A stretch of 43,725 nucleotides of DNA from a virus. Position 1 is the stretch's first letter, and each line of letters opens with the position of its first letter. The notes beneath the pieces are model-generated. The model worked only from the letters and a program-made list of their open reading frames with translations, did no database searches and had not been told where the DNA came from. Where the stretch lies: positions 1 to 43,725 of IMG/VR virus record IMGVR_UViG_3300023061_000286. One strand, given 5' to 3'. The position numbers and the translations under genes were made by a program. Positions 6,116-12,450 of the stretch are shown in pieces.

Positions 6116-6241
6116 ATGACTGTAACAAAAATAACACCCATTAGACTGCCTCTATACATAAAAGAGGCTATCCATAAGGCAAGAGGTAAAAAAACCCTCA
6201 CAGCATGGGTTATTGAGGCAATACGAGCTAAACTAAAGTAA
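6116..6241 (+). CDS. 41-aa ribbon-helix-helix protein
   Basis: MTVTKITPIRLPLYIKEAI, then ARGKKTLTAWVIEAIRAKL: a short strand with two helices, the minimal ribbon-helix-helix (CopG/antitoxin) fold. It lies 9 bp after the previous gene. It may be a second small regulator of this cluster. It is short, but the fold pattern is clear. Confidence 0.6.
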   Translation: MTVTKITPIRLPLYIKEAIHKARGKKTLTAWVIEAIRAKLK

Positions 6242-6252
6242 TTGGGTACAAA

Positions 6253-6282
6253 GCTTATTTTTTAATTAAAAACATTATGAAG
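6253..6282 (+). repeat. 30-bp leader repeat, copy 2
   Basis: Exact copy of 5667-5696, again ending at the start codon of a gene (ATG 6277), with TTATTTTTTAATT nine bases before ATG. Confidence 0.85.
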
Positions 6283-6501
6283 GATAAAATTACAGCTAGC
6301 GAAGCTTTATTCGCATTTATAGCTTGGTTAACAGCTAGGCAAGAAAAGATAACTATGTCCGCGTCAAATGATGCAGCCGAACCATTGGAACTTGTCACTA
6401 GTTTTTGCTTGGAAAATAACCTAGAAGCACCTCGTGAAAATTACACAGATTTTTATAAATTACCTAAAAGCCCTGATAAGATCATTGGGGAGAATGGGTA
6501 A
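6277..6501 (+). CDS. conserved small phage hypothetical protein
   Basis: A 74-aa protein beginning MKDKITASEALFAFIAWLT, then ASNDAAEPLELVTSFCLENNL and a PRENYTD motif. This arrangement (AxEALF-F--WLT, DAA--ELV--FC--N-L--PRE-Y) is one I associate with small hypothetical proteins scattered through phages of many hosts. Likely helical and soluble. Function unknown. Confidence 0.7.
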   Translation: MKDKITASEALFAFIAWLTARQEKITMSASNDAAEPLELVTSFCLENNLEAPRENYTDFYKLPKSPDKIIGENG

Positions 6502-6559
6502 ATATAAAGATACAACTTTTAGATACTGTAGAACTTGTTTTATTCTTTATAAGAATTAG
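6494..6559 (+). CDS. possible 21-aa CxxC peptide
   Basis: Overlaps the preceding stop and reads MGKYKDTTFRYCRTCFILYKN. A purine-rich GGGGAG lies just before the ATG. The CRTC pair fits the many zinc knuckles nearby, but a frame this short can be chance. Confidence 0.25.
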   Translation: MGKYKDTTFRYCRTCFILYKN

Positions 6560-6564
6560 AAGCT

Positions 6565-6753
6565 ATGAAAAGATTATTATGTTTAATAGGAATACATGAT
6601 TGGGAATGGCTAGAAAAATCAAACGAGCCAGCCTGCTATGGAGGAACACTAAGTTGGAAGAAATGTAGGACATGTGGTAAGGAAACAGAGGGGATGTGCT
6701 CGCATGCCATTGGACCCATAAAATTTACGATGAAGGATAATGTTAAAATTTAA
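6565..6753 (+). CDS. DUF1660-like small phage protein
   Basis: A 62-aa protein: MKRLLCLIGIHDWEWLE, then KKCRTCGKE. The M-(K/R)-L-C-G-H-W start plus a downstream CxxCG is the pattern of the DUF1660-type small zinc proteins of phages. Cysteines and histidine probably hold one zinc ion. No function is known. Confidence 0.65.
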   Translation: MKRLLCLIGIHDWEWLEKSNEPACYGGTLSWKKCRTCGKETEGMCSHAIGPIKFTMKDNVKI

Positions 6754-6762
6754 TAAAAACCT

Positions 6763-7107
6763 ATGAAGACATTTTTTTCACTATCAGATTACTTAGATGA
6801 ATTTGGAGAGGAATTTACAGACGAAGAAAAGAACATAATGGCTTCTGCTCTCATGCTAAACAACCATGCTAAGGCACTAGAAGAAGCAAACAAAAGGATT
6901 AAGGAGCTAGAGAAAAGGCTAAATCTAACTGAGAAGGATTTGTACACATCTATCTGTGATCAGCTAGATGAGCTTGAAAAGAAATTGGAGTTTGTGATGT
7001 CGAAAGGAGCAATAGCGAAAGGGGGACTTGTCGTTGATGGAAAACAAATTCATGAAACCGAAGACTCTGTAGGGTGGCTTTATGATGTAATTAATAAAAA
7101 TGCCTAA
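6763..7107 (+). CDS. coiled-coil hypothetical protein
   Basis: A 114-aa protein with an acidic N-terminus (LSDYLDEFGEEFTDEEKN) and a coiled coil from about residue 35 to 80 (heptads around EEANKRIKELEKRL and QLDELEKKLEFV), followed by a short C-terminal domain with VGWLYDVI. It probably oligomerises. It overlaps the next gene by 8 nt. Family not recognised. Confidence 0.65.
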   Translation: MKTFFSLSDYLDEFGEEFTDEEKNIMASALMLNNHAKALEEANKRIKELEKRLNLTEKDLYTSICDQLDELEKKLEFVMSKGAIAKGGLVVDGKQIHETEDSVGWLYDVINKNA

Positions 7108-7354
7108 AGAACTAACTTTAACCTGTAGGTGTGGAAGCTTTGATCATCAATGGAGACTTAGCAAATGGGAAGAGGATGATTACGTCCTAGAGTGCATAAG
7201 CCCGTTCAATAACGGAATATGGCACAGGATTAAAAAAGCTCTAAGATATATCCGTAAAGGAGGAGACCTGTACCACTTTGATATGTGCCTGAACAAGAAA
7301 GATGTTCATAAGATGAAAAAAGTAATTGATAAAATGTTATGCTTAAAAATATGA
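7100..7354 (+). CDS. 84-aa hypothetical protein
   Basis: Starts MPKELTLTCRCGSFDHQWRLSKW, with a CRC pair, then SPFNNGIWHRIKKALRYI, a basic helix, and a basic C-terminal helix. The pattern CRC-x(5-6)-W and a short beta domain recurs in small phage proteins. No partner is visible other than its neighbours, to which it is coupled by overlaps at both ends. Confidence 0.6.
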   Translation: MPKELTLTCRCGSFDHQWRLSKWEEDDYVLECISPFNNGIWHRIKKALRYIRKGGDLYHFDMCLNKKDVHKMKKVIDKMLCLKI

Positions 7355-7725
7355 ATAACGGAGACAAATTAACGGCTGTAATAGAACACGCAGAGAAGAA
7401 TGGATTTAAGAAATGGTGGGTTCCTGAAAATTTAACCGCATCTATGTCCTTTTCTGAAAGAATTGGGTTTAGCATGACATCCAAAGCCTTTGGCGTAATG
7501 GTTACAGTGGATAGAGACACGCAGGTAATTCCACATCAGTATATACTTTTATCACATGAATTTGCTAAGAAATATTGGGGAGAATCTACGAACACTCACG
7601 AGGTAGGCTTTGATCATGCTACTTGTGAGATAATAAAAATAGAACAAACTAATTGGCAATACCACCTACAACAAGCCGTAATCAGTAAAGACCCATTAGA
7701 CTATTACTACAAATGCTTAAAATAA
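7351..7725 (+). CDS. hypothetical protein
   Basis: A 124-aa protein starting at ATG 7351 (ATGA overlap with the previous stop; an in-frame ATG lies at 7339). Mixed alpha/beta with LTASMSFSERIGFSMTSKAFG, VDRDTQVIPHQYILLSHEFAKKYWG and a tail of WQYHLQQAV and LDYYYKCL. The central part recalls small phage proteins found with replication genes, but I cannot name a family. Confidence 0.6.
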   Translation: MNNGDKLTAVIEHAEKNGFKKWWVPENLTASMSFSERIGFSMTSKAFGVMVTVDRDTQVIPHQYILLSHEFAKKYWGESTNTHEVGFDHATCEIIKIEQTNWQYHLQQAVISKDPLDYYYKCLK

Positions 7726-7736
7726 CCACTTAAATC

Positions 7737-7764
7737 ATGACTAAAGAACTAAACTTAATATAAT
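7737..7764 (+). promoter_or_regulatory. likely promoter of recombination genes
   Basis: ATGACT (7737-7742), 16 bp, perfect TATAAT (7759-7764); start of transcription near 7771, just before ATG 7784. The weak -35 is identical to that of the promoter at 42051-42079. Confidence 0.5.
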
Positions 7765-7783
7765 TTTTTAACCCAAAATTCCC

Positions 7784-8500
7784 ATGAATGATGTAACCAT
7801 ACATAGAGTCGATTCCCCGTACGGAGGAGATCGATTTTACCGGGGTTTCAGCCCCGAAGGAGTAGAGGTATTCTGCTTCCCATCCGTAACCACAATTCTT
7901 GATGGCGCCGTGCCAAAGGACCAATATCTTATTCGATGGATCCGCGAGCAAGGTATCGGAGGCCAGGCCATCTTCGAGCAAGCCGGAAAACAGGGCACAG
8001 AGGTCCATGTAGCCATTGAAACACTCCTCGAGGGTGGTAATGTGCCTGTGGACGATAACATGCCTTATAAGGTAAAGAAATGCCTTCAGGCCTTTATTGA
8101 TTGGCACAATGAGTACAAACCGGAAACACTGGAAACCGAGCAGATTGTATTTAACATGAATGACATGTATGCCGGGGGTTGTGACTACGTTTGCAAGATC
8201 GGGGGTGAGGTTTACGTTATTGACTGGAAAACTTCTACCAGCATTGTGGATAAGCATCTTTATCAGGTCGCGGCCTACCGTAAGGCACTGGAAGCTAAGT
8301 ACCCGGGTGCAAAGACCGCCATTGTACACTTAGGAAATAAGACAAAGAAGAAGTATTCAATGAAAGAATTTGATTGGGAGCCAGAGTATGAGAAGTTTGC
8401 AATGTTTAATAATGTTTGGCGCCAGCTTAATCCGGGGGCAAAGCCAAAAGAGAATAATTTTCCGGATGTGTTCGAGCTACAAACCTCTAACGAGGATTAA
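7784..8500 (+). CDS. RecB/Cas4-like PD-(D/E)XK exonuclease
   Basis: A 238-aa nuclease of the Cas4/RecB type. Visible active-site elements are H75 in GTEVHVAIE, E118 in ETEQIVF, D134 in GGCDYVC, D147 and K149 in VIDWKTS, and the QxxxY motif YQVAAYRKALE after them. The C-terminal iron-sulfur cysteines of true Cas4 are absent, so it belongs to the phage exonuclease branch. It heads a recombination block with an ssDNA-binding protein 27 bp downstream. It likely resects ends or processes replication intermediates. Confidence 0.85.
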   Translation: MNDVTIHRVDSPYGGDRFYRGFSPEGVEVFCFPSVTTILDGAVPKDQYLIRWIREQGIGGQAIFEQAGKQGTEVHVAIETLLEGGNVPVDDNMPYKVKKCLQAFIDWHNEYKPETLETEQIVFNMNDMYAGGCDYVCKIGGEVYVIDWKTSTSIVDKHLYQVAAYRKALEAKYPGAKTAIVHLGNKTKKKYSMKEFDWEPEYEKFAMFNNVWRQLNPGAKPKENNFPDVFELQTSNED

Positions 8501-8527
8501 GCAATTTTATTTTATAACTCCAATATT

Positions 8528-9142
8528 ATGTCTAAAGGTTTCTTTCAAAACCATGACTCTAAGGAGTACACAAGCGATGGAAAATTCTTTCGCTTTGAAC
8601 CTGGTGAAAACCTCGTTCGTATTTTATCAACACCCATCCACATGATGACCGTGTTTATGGGTAAAGGGATCGCCCCACAGGTTGTAAAATCTGTATCGGA
8701 AGTCCCAAACGGTAAAGATGGTACACACCGCTTTATGTGTTACGTTTATAACCATAAAGAGGAAAAGATCCAAATTGCCGAGTTCCCGGTTAGCGTTGTT
8801 AACGCTCTGTCCGACCTTGCAAAAGGAAAGACTTACGGTTTTAAAGGTGAACTTCCACCATACGACATCCTTATCATGAAGAAGGGTGAAGGAATGGAAA
8901 CTCGTTACACGGTTGCTGCCGGACGTAACGAAGAAGAAATGCCCAAAGAGGTTCTTGATGAACTTGCCTCTCTGCCTACTTGCGAGGAGATTAAAGATAA
9001 AAAGTATAAGGAACAAAATCCTGGCGCTGAAAACAATCCGAATGCCACTAAGGAGGAAAAAGAAGATAAAGCGGCAAAGGACGCTGAAGATGTTTTCAAT
9101 GATCCTAAAAAGCCTACCGAAAAAGAGATTAAGAATATGTAA
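8528..9142 (+). CDS. phage single-stranded-DNA-binding protein
   Basis: A 204-aa protein. The N-terminal FFRFEPGENLVRILSTPIH, followed by HRFMCYVYN, IQIAEFPVSVVNALSDLA and LIMKKGEGMETRYTV, is the pattern I associate with phage OB-fold ssDNA-binding proteins next to Cas4-like exonucleases. From about residue 160 it becomes a charged, disordered Lys/Glu-rich tail ending EKEIKNM, without the bacterial SSB tip. It protects single strands made by the upstream nuclease and the helicase. A strong hairpin follows the stop. Confidence 0.75.
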   Translation: MSKGFFQNHDSKEYTSDGKFFRFEPGENLVRILSTPIHMMTVFMGKGIAPQVVKSVSEVPNGKDGTHRFMCYVYNHKEEKIQIAEFPVSVVNALSDLAKGKTYGFKGELPPYDILIMKKGEGMETRYTVAAGRNEEEMPKEVLDELASLPTCEEIKDKKYKEQNPGAENNPNATKEEKEDKAAKDAEDVFNDPKKPTEKEIKNM

Positions 9143-9148
9143 TTCTCC

Positions 9149-9202
9149 CCCCGCTTATTGCGGGGCCGGGGATACCGGTGAGGCTTTCCTCGCCGTTCCC
9201 GG
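9149..9202 (+). terminator. two adjacent GC-rich hairpins after ssb-like gene
   Basis: CCCCGC (9149-9154) pairs with GCGGGG (9160-9165). Immediately after, CCGGG (9166-9170) pairs with CCCGG (9198-9202), enclosing CGGTGAGG with CCTCGCCG (9176-9195). They are very GC-rich for this genome. There is no clean T-tract, so this may be an mRNA-stabilising or processing structure rather than a terminator. Confidence 0.6.
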
Positions 9203-9219
9203 TTCCTTAATAAAATGTT

Positions 9220-9423
9220 ATGAAAAATTTCAGAAAAATCTTAAAGAATATAAATTCACCAAGTCGAAGAAAGTCAATAACGCGGTTCAAACGTATCCGG
9301 GATAATGATGTAATGGGAAGTTCATGGGCAAACCAGTCATCAAAAAAACTACTTGTCATCGTTGGTAAAGTAAAACCTAAAATTAAACAAAATGCTCGAA
9401 AAACAATTTCAAATACAGTTTAA
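9220..9423 (+). CDS. possible basic 67-aa protein
   Basis: An open frame after the hairpins, very Lys/Arg-rich (MKNFRKILKNINSPSRRKS, then KKLLVIVGKVKPKIKQN), overlapping the next gene by 32 nt. It could be a small nucleic-acid-binding protein or a chance frame in A-rich DNA; no motif decides. Confidence 0.35.
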   Translation: MKNFRKILKNINSPSRRKSITRFKRIRDNDVMGSSWANQSSKKLLVIVGKVKPKIKQNARKTISNTV

Positions 9424-9883
9424 GCGCAGTGTAAGTATGTACTGTTCTGATAACGGTATAGATTTGTACGCTTACCATAAATATCCGGATACTGGTATCT
9501 GGCAAACTCCGTATGATTGCCATGTAAGATTGCCCGGGAGATTTCTTGCTTTCGAGCTCAAGGTTAACCGGCTTAAAACAAAGTTCAATTTCAAGGAAAT
9601 GTTTAAAAATCGTTACCATGAAATACAAAACTTAAAAAGAGACAAGGCTATGGGGGATGAAGCATGGGTCGTGATAGCGTGGAAGGTGTGTGGGACCTGG
9701 AAGATATTCGCGGTAACCCCGGGCCAGGCGGATCATTATTACCGGAATGGATCAATAGATGCTGAGGACATGACCTGCATAGAGCTTAACCGGAAACGAA
9801 ACGATTTTACAAATGAACTCTTATTCGATTTAACCCCTCTTATGAATGGATTTCAAAAAAAGGAAGATAATCCAGATTCATAA
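9392..9883 (+). CDS. RecU-like Holliday-junction resolvase / PD-(D/E)XK nuclease
   Basis: A 163-aa protein with the resolvase core YPDTGIWQTPYDCHVRLPG, then FLAFELKVNR: catalytic D42 and E55-x-K57, as in RecU and VRR-type resolvases. A helix with conserved His/Gln (YHEIQNLKRDK) and a strand with AWVVIAW follow. It should cut branched DNA before packaging. It sits behind the exonuclease and ssDNA-binding protein, as in many phage recombination modules, and overlaps the next small gene. Confidence 0.8.
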   Translation: MLEKQFQIQFKRSVSMYCSDNGIDLYAYHKYPDTGIWQTPYDCHVRLPGRFLAFELKVNRLKTKFNFKEMFKNRYHEIQNLKRDKAMGDEAWVVIAWKVCGTWKIFAVTPGQADHYYRNGSIDAEDMTCIELNRKRNDFTNELLFDLTPLMNGFQKKEDNPDS

Positions 9884-10010
9884 AGAGATCCGGGAGAAAA
9901 AACAGAGGATAAAAAAGGAGTGGGTAGAAACAGGAGCGTGTGAAAATATAACAAAAATTTTACATGAAAAACGTAAACCATCAATCTCTCCGGACGAATT
10001 GCCATTTTAA
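9846..10010 (+). CDS. 54-aa basic protein with SSB-tip-like C-terminus
   Basis: Overlaps the resolvase by 38 nt in another frame. It is strongly basic and helical (KKRKIIQIHKEIREKKQRI), then ends SPDELPF. The last residues resemble the acidic-hydrophobic tip (D-D-x-P-F) of bacterial SSB, through which SSB recruits replication and repair proteins. The phage's own ssDNA-binding protein lacks this tip. It may recruit host factors; this is inference from a short motif. Confidence 0.55.
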   Translation: MDFKKRKIIQIHKEIREKKQRIKKEWVETGACENITKILHEKRKPSISPDELPF

Positions 10011-10048
10011 TAACCTCCTACTAAAACTCTCCCTCTTAATAACCGACA

Positions 10049-10125
10049 CCCTCCCCTCTCCTAAATTCATACGGGATAGGGCGATAAGTAGGGTGTGGAG
10101 GAGGATAATCAAACTTACTTCTTAA
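10049..10125 (+). repeat. 77-bp direct repeat, copy 1 (gene leader)
   Basis: Identical over 77 bp to 10749-10825, exactly 700 bp away. It contains CTCCCCTCTCC near the start and GGAGGAGG near the end, which can partly pair, and GGGATAGGG between. Each copy lies just upstream of a small gene, so it acts as a shared 5' leader or promoter-leader cassette. In copy 1, ACACCCT/AGGGTGT adds a 7-bp stem. Confidence 0.9.
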
Positions 10126-10149
10126 ATTTAATTTTTAATTTTACTTACT

Positions 10150-10701
10150 ATGTCCAATACAAACTGTACAAATGTTGATAGCTGTTATAGCTGTGATAGC
10201 TGTGATAGCTGTTATAGCTGTCGTAGCTGTTATAGCTGTAGTAGCTGTGATAGCTGTCGTAGCTGTCGTAGCTGTCGTAGCTGTAGTAGCTGTGATAGCT
10301 GTCGTAGCTGTCGTAGCTGTCGTAGCTGTGAATGCGTTAACTTTGCATTATTCTGCCATAAAATAGAATGTAAAAAAGATTACCTATTCAACAAGCAAGT
10401 AACTCACGAAAGATACATCGAAGTTCGAAATAAATACTTAGAATTATGCGGAGATTGGGAGCCAAGGCGAGCCAATGGAAATGAACTCTACAAAGAAGCT
10501 GGATGTAATTGGCAAGAAGTAGACATGAATAAATTTACAGCAATTGGCGAAGTCATTAATTACTTGAAGGGATTAGAAGAATTTAACGAAAAAATATTCA
10601 AAGAAATAACAGGGGTTGACGCGAGCAAAAAAGAAGAAGAATTAACTATTGAAGAAGTATGTAAGGAACTTGGAAGAACCATAAAAATAAAAAAATCCTA
10701 A
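10150..10701 (+). CDS. cysteine-triplet-repeat protein
   Basis: A 183-aa protein. Residues 10-60 are 17 uninterrupted triplets xSC (x = Asp, Tyr, Arg or Ser), placing a cysteine every third residue. They are followed by ECVNFALFCHKIECKKDY and a C-terminal domain with NKQVTHERYIEV, FTAIGEVINYLKGL and EELTIEEVCKELGRTIKI. The C-terminal part matches my memory of phage proteins with Cys-rich N-terminal repeats and an FNK-VT-ERY domain, none of known function. The Cys array could bind metal clusters or form a regular extended or beta-helical rod. Confidence 0.8.
   Translation: MSNTNCTNVDSCYSCDSCDSCYSCRSCYSCSSCDSCRSCRSCRSCSSCDSCRSCRSCRSCECVNFALFCHKIECKKDYLFNKQVTHERYIEVRNKYLELCGDWEPRRANGNELYKEAGCNWQEVDMNKFTAIGEVINYLKGLEEFNEKIFKEITGVDASKKEEELTIEEVCKELGRTIKIKKS
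10177..10329 (+). repeat. 17 tandem 9-bp coding repeats
   Basis: The unit is NNNAGCTGT (AGC serine and TGT cysteine invariant; first codon GAT, TAT, CGT or AGT). Uniform codons show recent expansion. Replication slippage would add or remove whole triplets without changing frame. Confidence 0.9.
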
Positions 10702-10721
10702 CAACCCCACCCTTAACGGCT

Positions 10722-10747
10722 AACGAGGGCGACTTCGGTCGCTCGTT
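10722..10747 (+). terminator. UUCG-capped hairpin
   Basis: AACGAG, bulged GG, CGAC, loop TTCG, GTCG, CTCGTT: a 10-bp stem with the very stable UUCG tetraloop, right after the Cys-repeat gene and directly before the second 77-bp repeat. It lacks a T-tract, so termination is not certain. Confidence 0.6.
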
Positions 10748-10748
10748 G

Positions 10749-10825
10749 CCCTCCCCTCTCCTAAATTCATACGGGATAGGGCGATAAGTAGGGTGTGGAG
10801 GAGGATAATCAAACTTACTTCTTAA
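10749..10825 (+). repeat. 77-bp direct repeat, copy 2 (gene leader)
   Basis: Exact copy of 10049-10125. Here it lies 8 bp before the start of a small membrane-protein gene. Confidence 0.9.
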
Positions 10826-10833
10826 TTAAAGAT

Positions 10834-10974
10834 ATGAACTACACAATTTATCTAATTTTATGGGGGATACTTGGAGGATTTATAGCATATTGCGGAATAA
10901 GTATTAGGACGTGGAAATTTTATGTAATTATAGTGATTACATGGGGGATAGTAATTTCTTATTCAACGTTATAA
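10834..10974 (+). CDS. 46-aa two-helix membrane protein
   Basis: Almost wholly hydrophobic: LILWGILGGFIAYCG (about residues 7-21), the polar turn ISIRTWK, then FYVIIVITWGIVIS (29-42). Two membrane helices with a short basic loop. It follows a perfect copy of the leader that precedes the Cys-repeat gene, so both may be expressed together. Candidate roles are lysis timing or membrane exclusion; none is shown. Confidence 0.6.
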   Translation: MNYTIYLILWGILGGFIAYCGISIRTWKFYVIIVITWGIVISYSTL

Positions 10975-11060
10975 CATCACAGCCTTGACGGTAATCCTAC
11001 ACATTTCAATCAAAAACCTACGCAAACCTAGGCAAAGCTTAATTACTAACAAATGAGATT

Positions 11061-11267
11061 ATGATATCAATAGAACAACCAACCTGTAGAAAATGTGGAA
11101 AAGAATGTGAGGCACTTGGTGACGATTTATGTTTACGATGCCAATCTCCAAAGCCCTGTAAGATTTGTGGTAGAAAAACAAAGAATAATCTAAGCATAAG
11201 AGCCGAAAGGAAATTTGTTTGCACTGAATGTGTATTTTTAATACAAAATAGCACCCCTACACCCTAA
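11061..11267 (+). CDS. 68-aa double zinc-ribbon protein
   Basis: Four cysteine pairs in order: CRKCGKEC, CLRCQ, CKICGRK and CTEC. They suit two zinc ribbons in only 68 residues. Probably nucleic-acid or protein binding. The leader is an A/T-rich spacer (10975-11060) in which I see no clear element. Confidence 0.65.
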   Translation: MISIEQPTCRKCGKECEALGDDLCLRCQSPKPCKICGRKTKNNLSIRAERKFVCTECVFLIQNSTPTP

Positions 11268-11280
11268 CTTAAAAGATATT

Positions 11281-11553
11281 ATGTCTAAACAAGAACTATC
11301 ACAGTGCTGTAATGCTCCTGGTAAATACGTAGGAATGGGTGACTTTGGAGAAGATGATGTGTGTACAGTGAGTAAAGCATGCTCTAAATGCGGAAGGTCA
11401 TTCATACCAAAGTATATTTGTCATAAGTGCGGAATATATATAGGAACTGGAAAGCCCAAGGGGCTAATGGATAGGATAGAAAAGCGTGGGTATTGCGGAT
11501 TGTGTGAGAAAGTAGGACTAGTTGTTCCCCCATCATTTTATAATATTAAATAA
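11281..11553 (+). CDS. 90-aa zinc-binding protein (CCNAP type)
   Basis: LSQCCNAPGKYVG, then CSKCGRSFI, YICHKCGIY and GYCGLCEKVG. The CCNAP start with a later CxxCG is common in small phage zinc proteins, and a related start occurs in the gene at 12030. It probably holds two zinc ions. Function unknown. Confidence 0.7.
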   Translation: MSKQELSQCCNAPGKYVGMGDFGEDDVCTVSKACSKCGRSFIPKYICHKCGIYIGTGKPKGLMDRIEKRGYCGLCEKVGLVVPPSFYNIK

Positions 11554-11555
11554 TT

Positions 11556-11897
11556 ATGAAAGAATACCAAAAATTATTAGAGCAATTCCCAAAGGGAAAA
11601 GACACCATAGGACATGTGTTGGAGAAGATAAAAATGGGTGAGGAAGATAAAGGGATAAGCTATACACCTAAAATTTGGATGGGGGAGGATATTGAAAAAA
11701 CTGTTGGTATTTGGAAACCTCTAGGCTTCACCAAATCCCTCCAAGAGATACTCGAGAAGGAGCTGGAGGAGGTAGAAACAACAATAACACCGAAAAATCC
11801 TAAAGAAATGTGGGATGGTAGAAAAAAATATGTATCAAAACAACTCAAACCAGAAGCCAAAGAACTATTCGACTTCCTTGAAAAGATTATTATTTAA
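11556..11897 (+). CDS. hypothetical protein
   Basis: A 113-aa charged, mainly helical protein (YQKLLEQFPKGKDTIGHVLEKI, then TKSLQEILEKELEEVET and LKPEAKELFDFLEKIII). The phrase KPLGFTKSLQEIL and the C-terminal helix recall small phage hypotheticals. It lies two bases after the preceding stop and immediately before a strongly structured spacer. Confidence 0.6.
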   Translation: MKEYQKLLEQFPKGKDTIGHVLEKIKMGEEDKGISYTPKIWMGEDIEKTVGIWKPLGFTKSLQEILEKELEEVETTITPKNPKEMWDGRKKYVSKQLKPEAKELFDFLEKIII

Positions 11898-11902
11898 CTT
11901 TG

Positions 11903-12016
11903 TTCATTGAAATGGGATAAGGGCTAGTGCATGGGGTGACTATACGATTGTAAAGGCGGATTCATGCCCAGTAGCTAAACTATCGTCAATTCCCCACCTT
12001 ATCCCATTCTAGTGAA
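11903..12016 (+). ncRNA. candidate structured RNA or leader element A
   Basis: A perfect 12-bp stem, AATGGGATAAGG (11911-11922) with CCTTATCCCATT (11997-12008), is extended outside by TTCATT with AGTGAA (one G-U). Inside, GCTA (11923-11926) can pair with TAGC (11972-11975) and GCATG (11929-11933) with CATGC (11963-11967). It fills the spacer before the gene at 12030. It is not a tRNA: the T-arm and anticodon arm are missing. It is a free RNA or a cis-regulatory leader. Confidence 0.6.
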
Positions 12017-12029
12017 TAACTTAAAAACT

Positions 12030-12404
12030 ATGTCTAAACCATTATCAAATTGCTGTAACGCTCCAATGCAAACAGAAGGTGAAACCACTAAATTCTTGTA
12101 TTGCTCAAAATGCTCACAACCATGTGATCCAAAAAAGCCACCCTATGATAGGGCAGGTCTTGAGAATTACGGGAAGGTTATCAAAGTAACTCCTAAATTA
12201 AGGAGGCAGGCAGAAAAGGTATCCAAAATATTTGATGAGGAGCGTCTACAAAGAGTCGTAAAGGCTTCTAATCGGGATCAGAAGGCGGTGATGGATAATG
12301 CTGAGATAATGAAAGAGCTAGTTGAGAATCAAATGGAAATCGACAAAGCCTTTGATGAGGGTAAAAAATCCAAGTCAATGCAAATAGACGAATGGATGAA
12401 TTAA
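12030..12404 (+). CDS. zinc-binding protein (CCNAP type) with helical tail
   Basis: A 124-aa protein: LSNCCNAPM, then FLYCSKCSQPCD, giving one zinc site in the first 40 residues. Helices follow, ending EIDKAFDEGKKSKSM and IDEWMN. ATG 12030 is preferred over a GTG at 12012, which lies inside the hairpin arm of element A. The tail motif EIDKAF-x-x-G-x-KS recurs in the next gene, so the two share a domain. Confidence 0.65.
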   Translation: MSKPLSNCCNAPMQTEGETTKFLYCSKCSQPCDPKKPPYDRAGLENYGKVIKVTPKLRRQAEKVSKIFDEERLQRVVKASNRDQKAVMDNAEIMKELVENQMEIDKAFDEGKKSKSMQIDEWMN

Positions 12405-12450
12405 GGAAAAAGATGGCTAATTATATTCGTGATTATTTAATTAATATTCA

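Noticed and set aside
7737-7763. Eight-codon peptide resembling the start of the gene at 7100.
   Set aside because: It is too short to judge and coincides with a promoter; possibly a remnant of a duplicated start.
7730-8329. Long minus-strand open frame opposite the Cas4/RecB-like gene.
   Set aside because: It is antisense to a protein with clear nuclease motifs, and has no domain or leader of its own.
7784-10010. Type of CRISPR adaptation module because of the Cas4-like nuclease.
   Set aside because: No cas1, cas2 or repeats are present; the iron-sulfur cysteines are missing; the neighbours are phage recombination genes.
10177-10329. Possible CRISPR or minisatellite array.
   Set aside because: The 9-bp units are in-frame codons with no spacers; this is a coding repeat.
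11903-12016. tRNA or tRNA-like gene.
   Set aside because: The acceptor-like stem is too long and there is no anticodon arm, T-arm motif or CCA-proximal pattern.
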